From positions 62,001 through 126,000 of the forward strand of contig JAJDAT010000014.1 in the NCBI GenBank assembly GCA_029261715.1: DNA of 64,000 nucleotides. Reading direction: 5' to 3'. Position numbers and translations under genes: made by a program. The notes under the pieces were generated by a model. That model did not search any database. It had not been told where the DNA came from and saw nothing but the letters and a program-made list of their open reading frames with translations. The first letter of the stretch is position 1. Each line of letters begins with the position of its first letter. Source of the DNA: Nitrospinia bacterium. GTDB taxonomy: Bacteria; Nitrospinota; Nitrospinia; Nitrospinales; JAJDAT01. Shown one piece after another: positions 50,534-60,263 of this stretch.

Positions 50534-53251
50534 ATGGGTTTCACTAATTTAAATTATCAGTTCCAACTTGATTTTCGGAGGGTCACAAACATTCCTCCCG
50601 ATCCTAGGGATCGCCTTTCTTATTTTCAAACCTTTAAAGCTCTTCTAAAGGAAGAAAGAGAAAAAATCAAAACTTGGCACCGATCTGGAGTCGGAGGGAG
50701 AGAGATCGTTCAAGCTCATACCGGCCTCATGGATGAGTCTATTCGACATATTGTTCATACTCTAACAAAACTCGAAATTTATGCTGAGTCCAATTTAATC
50801 GAAAACTTTTCACTTATTGCTGTCGGGGGTTATGGAAGAGGCGAGCTCAATCCGTTTTCTGATATTGACCTTTTATTTGTCGTCGAAAAAGAAAAAGACA
50901 ACGACATTATTGGAAGTTTTATCCAAGATTTAATTTCTATTTTTTGGGGAATTGGCCTGGAAATTGGCCATAGCGTTCGTACCATCAAAACTTGCGTCTC
51001 TATGGCCAAGGAAGATCTCACCGTCCAAACAGCCTTAGTCGACATAAGAATAATTACTGGCAACCCAGGGTTATTTGAACAACTGAACCAAGCAATTCAA
51101 AAGAATGTATTAAAAAAGAATATAAAAGAAATATTAACTTCCAAACTTAACGAACATTTTGACCCAAACCAATCCGTAAGCGAACTAGTTTGCAAACCCG
51201 AACCCGACATCAAAAACGGCCCTGGAGGTTTGAGGTATTACCACACCGCTCTTTGGGGGATGGCAACCCTATTCGGAACAGTCTCATTTTTGGATTTTGA
51301 CGGTGGAAAAACTATTTCAAAGCGCGAAATTAAAAGTTATTACCGGTCTATCGATTTCTTTTTGAGAGTTCGCAATGAACTTCATTATCTGACAGAAAAG
51401 AAAACAGACGTGCTTCAACTTGATCTACAAAAAAACCTTGCCACGCATCTTGGTTATAAGCAAGAAGAAGAAACAGATATTACTCAGCGGTTTATGAGAG
51501 ACTATTTTTTACACGCCACCAGCATATATAACTATTCCGAGATAATTTTCAAGCGATGTCTTCAATTAGAAAAACCATATATTGCAAAGGTGATCACGTC
51601 TTTAACACAAAAGGATTTAGGAAACGGCTTTATATCTAAAGACTCTGAACTACACTACAAAGAAGAGATAGAAGAAAATTTTTCTTCAAATCCTCAATTA
51701 CTACTAACTGTCTTTGAAATTTGCATCGAAAAATCTCTTGAATTAAGCCCTCAATTAAAACGACAAATTCGCTTGAATTTAAAATTATTTAATAATGAAT
51801 TTGTTCAGTCCGCTTCCATTCGCGAAATGCTTTTTAAAACATTCAACCGCTCAAATTCCGAAAAAATATTACGCCAAATGCATGAAGTAGGAGTTCTAGG
51901 GAAAATTCTTCCTCATTTTGAAGAAATACATTGTTTGGTTCGTTACGATAATTATAGAAGATACACAGCTGACGAACATTCTTTACGAATGGTTCGTTTT
52001 TTGGAAGAACTCGAATCTCCCGAAGGTACTGAACTAGCAGAACTATCTTCCATATTCAAAAAATCAGGTTTAAAAGATATATTGAAATTAGTCGCGTTAG
52101 CTCATTCCCTCGCAACAGTTTCTGGAGACGACACTGGAGATACTCAAAAAAAAATCAACACTTTGAGCGATCAATTAAACCTAGATGAAGAACAAAAAGA
52201 AATTTTAACGTTCCTATTAAATCATTTTTTTGCAATGACCGAATTTGCTTTCTACAAAGATTTTCACAACGAAGAAGCGGTCAAGGATTTTTTAACGGTC
52301 ACGCAAACCCCCGAGAAACTAAACGCTCTATACTTAGTCAGCTACGCAGATTTAAAGGCATCTGCCCCCGACACTTGGACATCGTGGAAACAATACTTAC
52401 TGTCTCAATTATTCAATCTAACTCGCAACGGGTTTCAAAAACAGTCTGAGCCATCACAAACATCCCCCTTAATGGCTAAGTTTAACCTTCACAGCTTTTT
52501 GCAAAAGGAATTTTTTGCGTGGGAAATTGAAGATCATTTAGATCGTATGGGAGAAGATTATCTAGTTTGGGCTTCTCCAGAAGCTGCGGCGCAACATATT
52601 CACCTTTTAAAATCGACTAAAAACGAATCCTTCGTTCTAGATATAAATTACAATAAACAGGGAGAGCATCATATTTTAACTCTAGCCTGTGAAGGAGCCA
52701 AAAAACCGCTAAAAAATCTTGTGGGAATATTAACTGCTAAGAATATGACAATATTGGGGGCGCAATCTTTTTTGGGAGAAGACGATATTGCGATAACAAT
52801 CTTGCAAGTGGGCAGAACGGATGGAACCATTCACGAGATTGACCCTATTTGGTTAGAAGTTGAACAAGCTATGCAGGATATTATTGAAGGAAAAATTTCA
52901 ATAAAAGAAGTCTTGAAAGAACGAAAACGTTTTTCAACTTACGAAAAGAAAAAAAAGAACGTAATAATGCCAAAGGTTAAATTGGAAAACATTGGAAACC
53001 CAAACTATACGGTAATAAGAACAGAAGCCCGCGATCACATTGGAATGCTATATAAAATCGTCGCGGTTCTAGAAAACTTTGGAATTCAAATTCACCGCGC
53101 TAAAATCTCTTGCAATGGCGACCGGGGTATCAACGTTTTCCATGTTTCTCTAAGAGGTAAAAAGCTTTCGTTTAAACGTTTAATAATTAGAGTAAAAGAA
53201 CAATTAATATCCGCTTTGTTATTAGAAAAAGTAGAAGATATGATTTTATAA
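50534..53251 (+). CDS. glnD: GlnD-like PII uridylyltransferase with degenerate HD domain
   Basis: 905 residues, full GlnD length. The nucleotidyltransferase motif is VGGYGRGELNPFSDIDLLFV (97-116), complete with the two catalytic aspartates. The central region keeps GPGGLRYYHTALWGM. Two ACT domains close the protein (about 700-780 and 825-900). In E. coli the HD domain removes UMP; its HDIAKGRGGDH here reads HSLATVSGDD (524-533), and the following HH reads NHFF (563-566), so several metal ligands are lost while DEH at 480-482 and YAD at 604-606 remain. GlnD uridylylates PII when nitrogen is short. Deuridylylation may not occur. Confidence 0.9.
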   Translation: MGFTNLNYQFQLDFRRVTNIPPDPRDRLSYFQTFKALLKEEREKIKTWHRSGVGGREIVQAHTGLMDESIRHIVHTLTKLEIYAESNLIENFSLIAVGGYGRGELNPFSDIDLLFVVEKEKDNDIIGSFIQDLISIFWGIGLEIGHSVRTIKTCVSMAKEDLTVQTALVDIRIITGNPGLFEQLNQAIQKNVLKKNIKEILTSKLNEHFDPNQSVSELVCKPEPDIKNGPGGLRYYHTALWGMATLFGTVSFLDFDGGKTISKREIKSYYRSIDFFLRVRNELHYLTEKKTDVLQLDLQKNLATHLGYKQEEETDITQRFMRDYFLHATSIYNYSEIIFKRCLQLEKPYIAKVITSLTQKDLGNGFISKDSELHYKEEIEENFSSNPQLLLTVFEICIEKSLELSPQLKRQIRLNLKLFNNEFVQSASIREMLFKTFNRSNSEKILRQMHEVGVLGKILPHFEEIHCLVRYDNYRRYTADEHSLRMVRFLEELESPEGTELAELSSIFKKSGLKDILKLVALAHSLATVSGDDTGDTQKKINTLSDQLNLDEEQKEILTFLLNHFFAMTEFAFYKDFHNEEAVKDFLTVTQTPEKLNALYLVSYADLKASAPDTWTSWKQYLLSQLFNLTRNGFQKQSEPSQTSPLMAKFNLHSFLQKEFFAWEIEDHLDRMGEDYLVWASPEAAAQHIHLLKSTKNESFVLDINYNKQGEHHILTLACEGAKKPLKNLVGILTAKNMTILGAQSFLGEDDIAITILQVGRTDGTIHEIDPIWLEVEQAMQDIIEGKISIKEVLKERKRFSTYEKKKKNVIMPKVKLENIGNPNYTVIRTEARDHIGMLYKIVAVLENFGIQIHRAKISCNGDRGINVFHVSLRGKKLSFKRLIIRVKEQLISALLLEKVEDMIL

Positions 53252-53331
53252 GTTACCCTATTAAAAAACCAAACATACAAAATAAAACTCCATTTATCTA
53301 ATATATTGCTCAGATCTCTAGCAAAAATTAT

Positions 53332-53670
53332 ATGAAGACCTATATGTTTCTAATTATTATGTCGACTTTTTTGACCGACAAACCCAACTTGGATGTTGGT
53401 AAAAAAATCTATCTTGAAAAATGTAAGGTTTGTCATGGGGAAAAAGGAAACGTCAATCCTTTTGCTGCATCAGTTCTGAGCCCTCCTCCAAGGAATTTCA
53501 CCTTAGAAAAGTCGAAACAAGAACTATCTAAAACTCGAATGATTCATTCTGTAACGGAGGGTCGCCCAGGAACGGCAATGATGCCTTGGAGCAATATCTT
53601 AACTTCAATTGAGATTCAATCTGTCGTCAGTTTTATCAGAAAAAACCTGATGAACGCTAACTCTAATTAG
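53332..53670 (+). CDS. Small c-type cytochrome
   Basis: 112 residues. A single heme site CKVCH is at about 31-35, with the distal methionine region GTAMMPW near 84-90. The first 15 residues are hydrophobic (KTYMFLIIMSTFL) but short, so either a signal peptide or an anchor is possible. It would carry electrons in the periplasm. It follows glnD on the same strand by 80 bases, but is probably a separate unit. Class I monoheme cytochrome is the best description. Confidence 0.85.
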   Translation: MKTYMFLIIMSTFLTDKPNLDVGKKIYLEKCKVCHGEKGNVNPFAASVLSPPPRNFTLEKSKQELSKTRMIHSVTEGRPGTAMMPWSNILTSIEIQSVVSFIRKNLMNANSN

Positions 53671-53690
53671 AAACTCAATCGAAATTTAAA

Positions 53691-54869
53691 TTAGCCTTTG
53701 AAGTCTTTCGACATTTTCTCTAGGTAATCGGTAATATGCTTAGAAATGCTGTTTTGAGCTTTTTGATGAAGCTCCAAAAAGGCTATACCAATGTCATACA
53801 AACCATTTTCTACGTTTTCGACACGCACCACAGTCCCTATCAGTAAAAATGGAGATTGCTCTTCACCTATAGCAACGCTAAGTTGTACCTTGCATCCTAT
53901 TTCTAGCGAATAATCATTTTCGAATAAAATACCCGCCATACTCAGATTTTTACTTTTCGAAATTATTTCAGGGACTTCTTGAGAACCTAAAATTTCAACT
54001 TTTACAGATTCTCCAAAATTTATTCTCAGGTAACGTCTTTTATCCTGAGAATAAAGGGCTATATTATTCTTCCCAGCCGCTTTGGCCTGATAAAGCGCTT
54101 TATCCGAAAACTCGAGCAATCTCATAGGATCCTGAGAATCAACAGGACAACACGCTAGTCCTCCGCTGAGTGTAATTTCTAAAACATGTTTATCGTACGG
54201 AACTCTTTCCTCGCTTACTTTCCTTCTAATTCTCTCTCCTAGAACCAAAGCGCTAATTTTTTCAGTTGCGGGTAAAACTAAAACCATCTCTTCTCCACCA
54301 TATCTACCAGCAATATCTTCCGTCCTTTTTTCATCCAAAATTATTTTGGCAACTTTTTTTAGAACAACATCTCCTGCTAAGTGACCGTAAACGTCATTCA
54401 GTTTTTTGAAATTGTCTAAATCAAAAAATAAAATAGAAAGTGAGTCTCCATATCTCTTTGCTCGAGCTATTTCACGGTCAATCGCTTCTTCTAAAAAACG
54501 TCGATTAACTAGACCTGTCAAACCATCATATTTTGAAGAATGGGAAGTTTCTTCAAAAAGTTGAATCTCAATTACCTTGGGGTTTTTTAAAGCTTTTTTT
54601 TCCGTTAAAAAATAATCACAAAGAGCGGTTCGTAGATGTATTTTACGGTCTAAAGTCGAAGTCATAGCTCGTTGTCGTTCTACAATCTTATTCCAATGAA
54701 GCGCAGACTCCTCGACTGAAAACTCTAAGTGAGTCAGTATATGAAGAGCTACTCTAAAGGCTTCTTCTCCATGTTCTGCAGACAAATCGGATAAAGCTAG
54801 AATAAACTGTTCGTCTTCATCCGCAAAATCATCCAATAATTTTAAAACTTTTTCCCTTAACACACTCAC
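53691..54869 (-). CDS. GGDEF diguanylate cyclase with PilZ domain
   Basis: 392 residues from a GTG at 54869, after AGAGGATAAAGC. A helical N-terminus (1-110) precedes a GGDEF domain (about 115-275) with DGLTGLVNRR at 115-124, FDLDNFKKLNDVYGHLAGD at 149-167, and the active site GRYGGEEM at 188-195. The I-site RTED lies five residues before GGEEM, so product inhibition is likely. A PilZ domain (about 278-385) has RRYLRIN and NLSMAGI, the usual c-di-GMP-binding residues. It makes c-di-GMP and may also sense it. Confidence 0.9.
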   Translation of the reverse strand: MSVLREKVLKLLDDFADEDEQFILALSDLSAEHGEEAFRVALHILTHLEFSVEESALHWNKIVERQRAMTSTLDRKIHLRTALCDYFLTEKKALKNPKVIEIQLFEETSHSSKYDGLTGLVNRRFLEEAIDREIARAKRYGDSLSILFFDLDNFKKLNDVYGHLAGDVVLKKVAKIILDEKRTEDIAGRYGGEEMVLVLPATEKISALVLGERIRRKVSEERVPYDKHVLEITLSGGLACCPVDSQDPMRLLEFSDKALYQAKAAGKNNIALYSQDKRRYLRINFGESVKVEILGSQEVPEIISKSKNLSMAGILFENDYSLEIGCKVQLSVAIGEEQSPFLLIGTVVRVENVENGLYDIGIAFLELHQKAQNSISKHITDYLEKMSKDFKG

Positions 54870-54901
54870 GCTTTATCCTCTTTCAATCTTTCAATTAGTC
54901 G

Positions 54902-56173
54902 TCAAAAATACTCTAAGTTCTTTAAGCTTTTTAGTTCAACAGAAGAAGACAACGTCGCTTCTCCCAACCCTGTAAGTCGATTGCCCACCACGTTCAAATA
55001 GGCCAAATTCGAAAGATTCTTTGAATTAGCTAAATAATCCGCTCCCTCATCGCCAATTAAATTCAAAGCCAATGTTAATTCTTTTAGGTTGGATAAAGTC
55101 TTAGACTGCGAAAGAGCTTTTGCTCCAGAAGCTTCGATCCAGTTATTACAGTCTAAATGTAAAACTTCTAACTTATTTAACGTTTTTGAATTACCTATCG
55201 CTTCTGCCCCTTCGTCTAACGCTCCATTATTACTCAATATTAATTGTTTCAAATTTCCAAACAAAGAACTAGAGGCTATCGCTTTAACCCCTTCAGGACC
55301 AAGCTGATTTTCACTAACATCCAGATACTCTATATTTTTAATATTTTTTGTTTTAATAAATTCTCTAATTCCATCGGCTCGAAAATCATTATTCTCAATA
55401 GTCAGTTTCTTTAAATTAACTATGGAAGTTGAATTCGCGAGCGCAATAGCGCTATCGGCTGTAAGTCCATTTCGGCGTAACCGAAGTTCCTCCAAATTAC
55501 GAAAATTAGGAGATCCAGAGAGTAACTCTATCCCCTCGTCATCCAAACGGTTGTCTTCTAAATTTAAAAAGGTAATGGAAGCAAAATTGGGAGCCTTAGA
55601 AAAAGCCTTAATCCCTTCATGAGTAAAATCATTTCCTCCTAAGTAAATAGAACTTAATTTCTTCCCAGAAAAAGACTCTGCAAACGACCTTAAGCCATCA
55701 TCATTAACCCCTGTATCCGTTAAATTTAGACTTTCTAAATTAACTAACTTTTCAGATTGACCGATTGCTTTTGCTCCAAAAGATTCAATCCGGTTATGAC
55801 TTAAATCTAAGGCCTTCAAGTTTGTCATTAGAGGAGCAATCGCAAGAGCTTTACTTCCAACAGGTCCAATTTCATTTCCCGAAAGCTTTAGAGAAACCAA
55901 AGACTGTAGGTTTGGAGAATGAGAAATTAGAAAAATACCCTCATCTCCTAAATTATTATTTTCCAAGAGAAGAGTTTCAACATTTGTTAAATAGCTACAG
56001 CTAGCTAAAAGAGCGGCGCCCTGATCATCCAAACCTGTCCGACTTAAATCCAGATGTTTGATACCAGATAGAGATGTATCTTCAGTAAGGAGCTTAATTT
56101 CTCCATGAGTTAATTTTTGATCCTTTAACTCAAAACGAGAGGAATCTTTTGGAAAATAAAAACTGGTTCGCAT
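54902..56173 (-). CDS. Leucine-rich-repeat protein (RNase-inhibitor/GALA type)
   Basis: 423 residues made almost wholly of about 15 leucine-rich repeats of 24-27 residues (L-x-x-L-x-L-x-x-N-x-L-x-x-x-G-x-x-x-L), for example LDLSRTGLDDQGAALLA at 42-58. The repeat type resembles the RNase-inhibitor and GALA families. There is no signal peptide, membrane helix or F-box, so it should stay in the cytoplasm unless secreted otherwise. It lies 33 bases upstream of the GGDEF-PilZ gene on the transcript. A protein-protein interaction role is inferred. Confidence 0.85.
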   Translation of the reverse strand: MRTSFYFPKDSSRFELKDQKLTHGEIKLLTEDTSLSGIKHLDLSRTGLDDQGAALLASCSYLTNVETLLLENNNLGDEGIFLISHSPNLQSLVSLKLSGNEIGPVGSKALAIAPLMTNLKALDLSHNRIESFGAKAIGQSEKLVNLESLNLTDTGVNDDGLRSFAESFSGKKLSSIYLGGNDFTHEGIKAFSKAPNFASITFLNLEDNRLDDEGIELLSGSPNFRNLEELRLRRNGLTADSAIALANSTSIVNLKKLTIENNDFRADGIREFIKTKNIKNIEYLDVSENQLGPEGVKAIASSSLFGNLKQLILSNNGALDEGAEAIGNSKTLNKLEVLHLDCNNWIEASGAKALSQSKTLSNLKELTLALNLIGDEGADYLANSKNLSNLAYLNVVGNRLTGLGEATLSSSVELKSLKNLEYF

Positions 56174-56296
56174 CGGTCGTTAAGTAAAAAATAAAACCTT
56201 TTTAATTTCTAATAACATTCAATATAAATTTAATACAAAAGCATTATAGCAAGATTGGGCAAAAGACAATATTTTTCCGGTTTTACTACGCCCAAA

Positions 56297-57298
56297 CTAT
56301 TTTTTTTCAAAATTTAAAAGTAAATCGGCTAAATCGTCTCCAGCTTTTTTACCGGCAAAAGAAAAAGCATTCAAAGCAGATATACGTTTTGTATTTCCCA
56401 AAGCTTTAGCCATTACTGGAACAACTCCAGCTACACTGCCATCATTAATATAGGTAACCGTCAAACTACCTTCGGCATAGTACACATAATTCTCGATAAC
56501 AAAACCGCTTTCTCTAGACGCAATTTTTCCGTTTATTTGATAAGCAGGTTGTGACTTGTCAACCGTGAATCCTTTTTGCCCCAAGATTGAAGAAAGCTTG
56601 GACATAAATGCTCCAGCAACGCCCTCCGTCTCCGGCAAGTTTAAATCTATTGAAATCTTACGGCGCGCTAAGGAAACACTGCGTAACTTTTCTTTTAAAT
56701 GAACAAACAACTCCCGACTATTTGTAAATTCTCCTAAATTTGGGGAAGCAACACCCTGGATGGGCTCTAACATTTCTACAGCTTGCTTTAACAATATAGA
56801 AGCCGATTTATAGTTTTTTAGGTTAATCGCATTCAAAGCTCTTGAGTAAATCCCATATGAAGCTTCAGTCTTAGCTAGGTTTTCTTTTTCTTGTCGAGCT
56901 AGCTCTTCTCGAAGACGCGACTTAGAAACTCTGACCAAAGCATATACGTCGAATAAAGAATCGTGCTCCTTTACGGACCACTCAACAACATCAGCTTCTT
57001 TAATTTGCGCGTCGCTTTTCGCTGAAATTTGAACTTCCAAACGTTGTCCAATTTCATTTACTATCTGCTGAGAGGATGTTTGAATTCTTGTCCCCAAATA
57101 ATTTGCAATTTTCCCTAAGGCATCCTTTAAAGCCATTTCTTGGCCTTCTTGGGATGTTTTTGCTCCGCTTGCCGCCCCTACAAAATATAAACCGCCAGAA
57201 TCTTTTGGCGGTTGTAAAACCCAATCGGGCCGCGAGGAACCAATCGTAGCGCAGGCTCCTAAAAACGCAAATAAGATGACTGAAGTTAATAAACGCAC
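56297..57298 (-). CDS. LPP20-family lipoprotein
   Basis: 333 residues from a GTG at 57298, after AAGGGAAG. The lipobox FLGAC places a lipid at Cys16. The LPP20 domain starts at RPDWVLQPPKDSGGLYFVGA (23-42) and continues through the A-x-x-x-A-x-x-x-I helix to LFDVYALVRVSKS. The C-terminal part (about 200-330) is a separate beta domain. LPP20-like lipoproteins are seen next to LpoB and COG3014 proteins in many bacteria. Here it is the third of that trio on the transcript. Confidence 0.82.
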   Translation of the reverse strand: MRLLTSVILFAFLGACATIGSSRPDWVLQPPKDSGGLYFVGAASGAKTSQEGQEMALKDALGKIANYLGTRIQTSSQQIVNEIGQRLEVQISAKSDAQIKEADVVEWSVKEHDSLFDVYALVRVSKSRLREELARQEKENLAKTEASYGIYSRALNAINLKNYKSASILLKQAVEMLEPIQGVASPNLGEFTNSRELFVHLKEKLRSVSLARRKISIDLNLPETEGVAGAFMSKLSSILGQKGFTVDKSQPAYQINGKIASRESGFVIENYVYYAEGSLTVTYINDGSVAGVVPVMAKALGNTKRISALNAFSFAGKKAGDDLADLLLNFEKK

Positions 57299-57344
57299 AA
57301 TACTTCCCTTAATAAGTCTTCGGTAAATTTAATTTTAAAATTAT

Positions 57345-57968
57345 TTAAAATCCAAACAATCCTTTTTCCTTAATTTTACGAAGTTCCTTTTCTTCACTCC
57401 AATCTAACAATCCTTCTTCCAAATTTAATAAACTGAGAGTCATCTTGTAGTAAACATCTTTACCATCGCTATTAGAGTTTGAAATGCTGACGATCTCCCC
57501 GAATAAATGAAATTTGGGTCCTTTCATTTTTCCAATCTTAAGCTTTGCATCCTCATCCATAAAAGCGCCTAAACCATCTGGATTATTTTGATCTTTAAAT
57601 TCATCTAGCTGATCTTTCCTGGCGTAATCTTCTTTTTTATCTGCAACAAAACGAACCTTCCGGCTTTTTACAAGAGCCGTTCTAACTTTATCTGTTATAG
57701 CTTTAGTATCGATATGTTCTGAAGTTTTGTTTCGTAGCTCTGTTATACGAATGATTGGCTTTTCTTTTCCTTTGAATATATCTGTATCAATCAAAGACTG
57801 AGCCATTCTTTCTGCCAACATTTGAAGATCGTTTGGATTAAAAGAAAGCGCAGGATTATCTCTTACCTCTGCAGGTTCAACATATTTCGATTTAGCGGCG
57901 CAACCCGAGAAAATACCAAAAGCTATTACAATTACGATCATGATTTGCACGACTTTGCCAAGCTTCAT
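57345..57968 (-). CDS. LpoB-like lipoprotein
   Basis: 207 residues. The lipobox FSGC puts the lipid at Cys23. The family core follows: LAERMAQSLIDTDIF, KPIIRITELRNKTSEHIDTK, RFVADKKEDY and a final KMTLSLLNLEEGLLDWSEEKE. In enterobacteria LpoB activates the peptidoglycan synthase PBP1B. Its PBP partner is not in the window. GGAGAAATTGAA precedes the ATG. It lies between the COG3014 and LPP20 genes. Confidence 0.85.
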   Translation of the reverse strand: MKLGKVVQIMIVIVIAFGIFSGCAAKSKYVEPAEVRDNPALSFNPNDLQMLAERMAQSLIDTDIFKGKEKPIIRITELRNKTSEHIDTKAITDKVRTALVKSRKVRFVADKKEDYARKDQLDEFKDQNNPDGLGAFMDEDAKLKIGKMKGPKFHLFGEIVSISNSNSDGKDVYYKMTLSLLNLEEGLLDWSEEKELRKIKEKGLFGF

Positions 57969-58038
57969 TTCAATTTCTCCTAAACCAAATAATGATTACG
58001 TAAATACCTGTTACATCTTAATTCTCAATAAATTCCCG

Positions 58039-59511
58039 CTACTGTCGCGGGAATTTATGATAATACAATTTGACATCATTATCAAAAACTCGGGCAAACG
58101 CGACAGTTATTTTATTTTCTTCTATTGGAATAGCTGTCTCTTTAGATATTTTTTTACCTTCAACCTTGATTGAAAGTCTCATCTTTTCAGTATCATATCT
58201 TTTAGATAAAAAAAGGATTTTGCCTGGAAGAAGCGTCCATGTCCTAATATCAGCCCGCTGAATGGCTAAATTTAAAATAGAAGACAAGATGGCTCCCCCT
58301 TGCCCCAATTCTTTCCGCAAATGATAATCCTTAACCACTTGTGCAGCTAATCGCATCATTGCTTTAGCCGCTAAATAAGGCAACTCTTCTTCGTATTGTT
58401 TTAAAGCTAACGCATTTATATTTGTTAACGAAGAGGGACTTATAGAGGGGCCGCTATTAGTTGAAGATAAACTAATATCTATCCTTTTGGGATTCTGAGG
58501 AACCAACCGCGCAATAGAAACATGGTTTATTGCGCCAGTAAATGGGTTGCTAAAGGTTAGCGACCTACTCCTCTTTTCAGGAGCAAACTCCTTAAATACA
58601 AATAGGTAAAAATTATCGTTTCCTGCGAAAAAGTTTGTAGTTTTCTCCGCTGTTTCTTTAACTCTTTTTACAAACGGATTATCTGTAATTTTTACAGCTC
58701 GCCTTAAAGGCGGCAAGGCATTACCAGATTCGCCATTTAGTTGAAACGTTAAGGAAGATAAAACTTCTGTAAAAGCATTTTCGTAAGAGCTACGAACCGT
58801 TTGAGCAATTTGTTTTTCCGATTGCGACAAGTTCACTCGATCTAGCAGTCTATCGGTCGAAAACATTTCCATAAACGTTGATTCGGAAATTTGAGATTTC
58901 GACTCTACGCGATCAAATAATGAATGTAATTTATTTTCATATTTTTGTTTTAATTCAACAAGTTCACTTTCGGATTTTTCTAAGACGTTTTTTTGGAGAA
59001 TATAAGCCCGCTCAATCTCTACCCGAGCTCCTCTTGGATCTCCTAGCATCAAAAAATTAATGGCCTTAATTGAATGTAAAAAAACTTTTTCGTATTCGTC
59101 TAATTGATAATCGCCAAGACCCTCTGTCAAACTGCTTTCAGCTATCTCTAGAAAAATTTTAGATACGCTTATCTTCGCCCGATCCTCCTCCGTCTGATAA
59201 TACCTATAAACTTCTTCAAGGATTTTATTACTTTCCGAAAACTTACCCTGATAAGAATAGGCTATGCCTAATTCCAATAAAAGAATAGGGTCTACGTCAC
59301 TATCAATAGTTTTTCTCGAACCTTTATTTTCTGAAAAAACAGCTCGCTCTAATGTCGATAAAGATTTTTTTGAACGGTTAAATCCTGATTTGATGGCTTG
59401 CATATCTATCGGTTTTAATGAAGCGCAGCCACCCAAAATAAAAACGAAAACGAGCATTAACACTCGAATAGTTTTATAAAATTTTTTACAAGAGCTAATA
59501 GGGGATATCAT
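58039..59511 (-). CDS. COG3014-family lipoprotein
   Basis: 490 residues from the ATG at 59511; a GTG at 59520 would add three residues. A signal peptide ends in the lipobox LGGCASL (Cys29 when counted from this ATG). A TPR-like region covers about 60-130 (LLLELGIAYSYQGKFSESNK) with a conserved LGDPRGARVEIERAY helix, and a C-terminal beta domain follows. This is the COG3014 type often encoded with LpoB and LPP20, as it is here. Its molecular role is not known. Confidence 0.8.
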   Translation of the reverse strand: MISPISSCKKFYKTIRVLMLVFVFILGGCASLKPIDMQAIKSGFNRSKKSLSTLERAVFSENKGSRKTIDSDVDPILLLELGIAYSYQGKFSESNKILEEVYRYYQTEEDRAKISVSKIFLEIAESSLTEGLGDYQLDEYEKVFLHSIKAINFLMLGDPRGARVEIERAYILQKNVLEKSESELVELKQKYENKLHSLFDRVESKSQISESTFMEMFSTDRLLDRVNLSQSEKQIAQTVRSSYENAFTEVLSSLTFQLNGESGNALPPLRRAVKITDNPFVKRVKETAEKTTNFFAGNDNFYLFVFKEFAPEKRSRSLTFSNPFTGAINHVSIARLVPQNPKRIDISLSSTNSGPSISPSSLTNINALALKQYEEELPYLAAKAMMRLAAQVVKDYHLRKELGQGGAILSSILNLAIQRADIRTWTLLPGKILFLSKRYDTEKMRLSIKVEGKKISKETAIPIEENKITVAFARVFDNDVKLYYHKFPRQ

Positions 59512-59569
59512 GTCAAACACATATGAGAAAACAGGAAAAGCCGCTTTATTTAAATTGAGTTAAAAACTA

Positions 59570-59869
59570 CTAAATATGGTAATCGCCATATTCATTATCG
59601 CGTTCGTTTTCATTCCAGTGTTTTAAGAAGTGGGTCCAATCTTGAAGCGAAAAGTTTTTTCTAGTTTGAGAATTTCTCAAATCAAAATACCTGCTCCCCA
59701 TGTAGGTTGCTCGATCATACTGTTCAATTCCAATTTCGGTCCATCCAATTCCTAGCTCTTCAGCTTCTTTACGATATTTTTTTGATTGTTCTTCATTTTG
59801 AAACTCAACGATGATTTTCGTTCCATCATCAGGTTCTTTAAAGACTGTTAAACGTCGTTTTGATTCCAT
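59570..59869 (-). CDS. Hypothetical soluble protein, about 99 aa
   Basis: 99 residues, rich in Glu, Lys, Tyr and Arg. No signal peptide and no recognised domain. It has strands at 6-21 (LTVFKEPDDGTKIIVEF) and a C-terminal aromatic and acidic tail. It lies between the COG3014 lipoprotein and the ABM-type protein on the same strand. The start is an ATG without a strong ribosome site. Confidence 0.55.
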   Translation of the reverse strand: MESKRRLTVFKEPDDGTKIIVEFQNEEQSKKYRKEAEELGIGWTEIGIEQYDRATYMGSRYFDLRNSQTRKNFSLQDWTHFLKHWNENERDNEYGDYHI

Positions 59870-59942
59870 AAATAGCTTAAAGCTAAAACTTTTTTATGCT
59901 AATTGAATTCCTCACTACTTGGAATAAAATTCAATCAAAAGC

Positions 59943-60263
59943 TTAGCGGGATCTCCAGTTTTCCGTTTTGGATGCAAAAATATTATATTCTTGAAACTCT
60001 AGCGGTTTCAAAGCCTCTGGATATACAATCTCAACAAATTTCGCCGAAGCAAGAGAACTTTGATGAATTTTTAAACCAACTTCATCTTCAAAAACAATAA
60101 TATGAAAAAATTTTGTAGGATCCAAAATCTCTTGATTTGCAAGATAGAAAAGAGTTTTAGGCTCTTTTTTTTGAACATAGTTCACTAAATCATTTACGGC
60201 TTTAACGCATTTTTTTACAGCTTCTGGCCGCACTTGGTATTTTGCTGTTATATGGATTAACAT
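59943..60263 (-). CDS. ABM-domain (quinol/antibiotic-biosynthesis monooxygenase-like) protein
   Basis: 106 residues, the normal size of the dimeric alpha/beta barrel fold. It opens with a strand LIHITAKYQVRPEAVKKCVK, has TLFYLANQE and FHIIVFEDEVGLKIHQSS with the usual His, then VEIVYPEALKPLEF. Members degrade or oxidise quinols and polyketides, or have other roles. Neighbours give no clue. Confidence 0.8.
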   Translation of the reverse strand: MLIHITAKYQVRPEAVKKCVKAVNDLVNYVQKKEPKTLFYLANQEILDPTKFFHIIVFEDEVGLKIHQSSLASAKFVEIVYPEALKPLEFQEYNIFASKTENWRSR

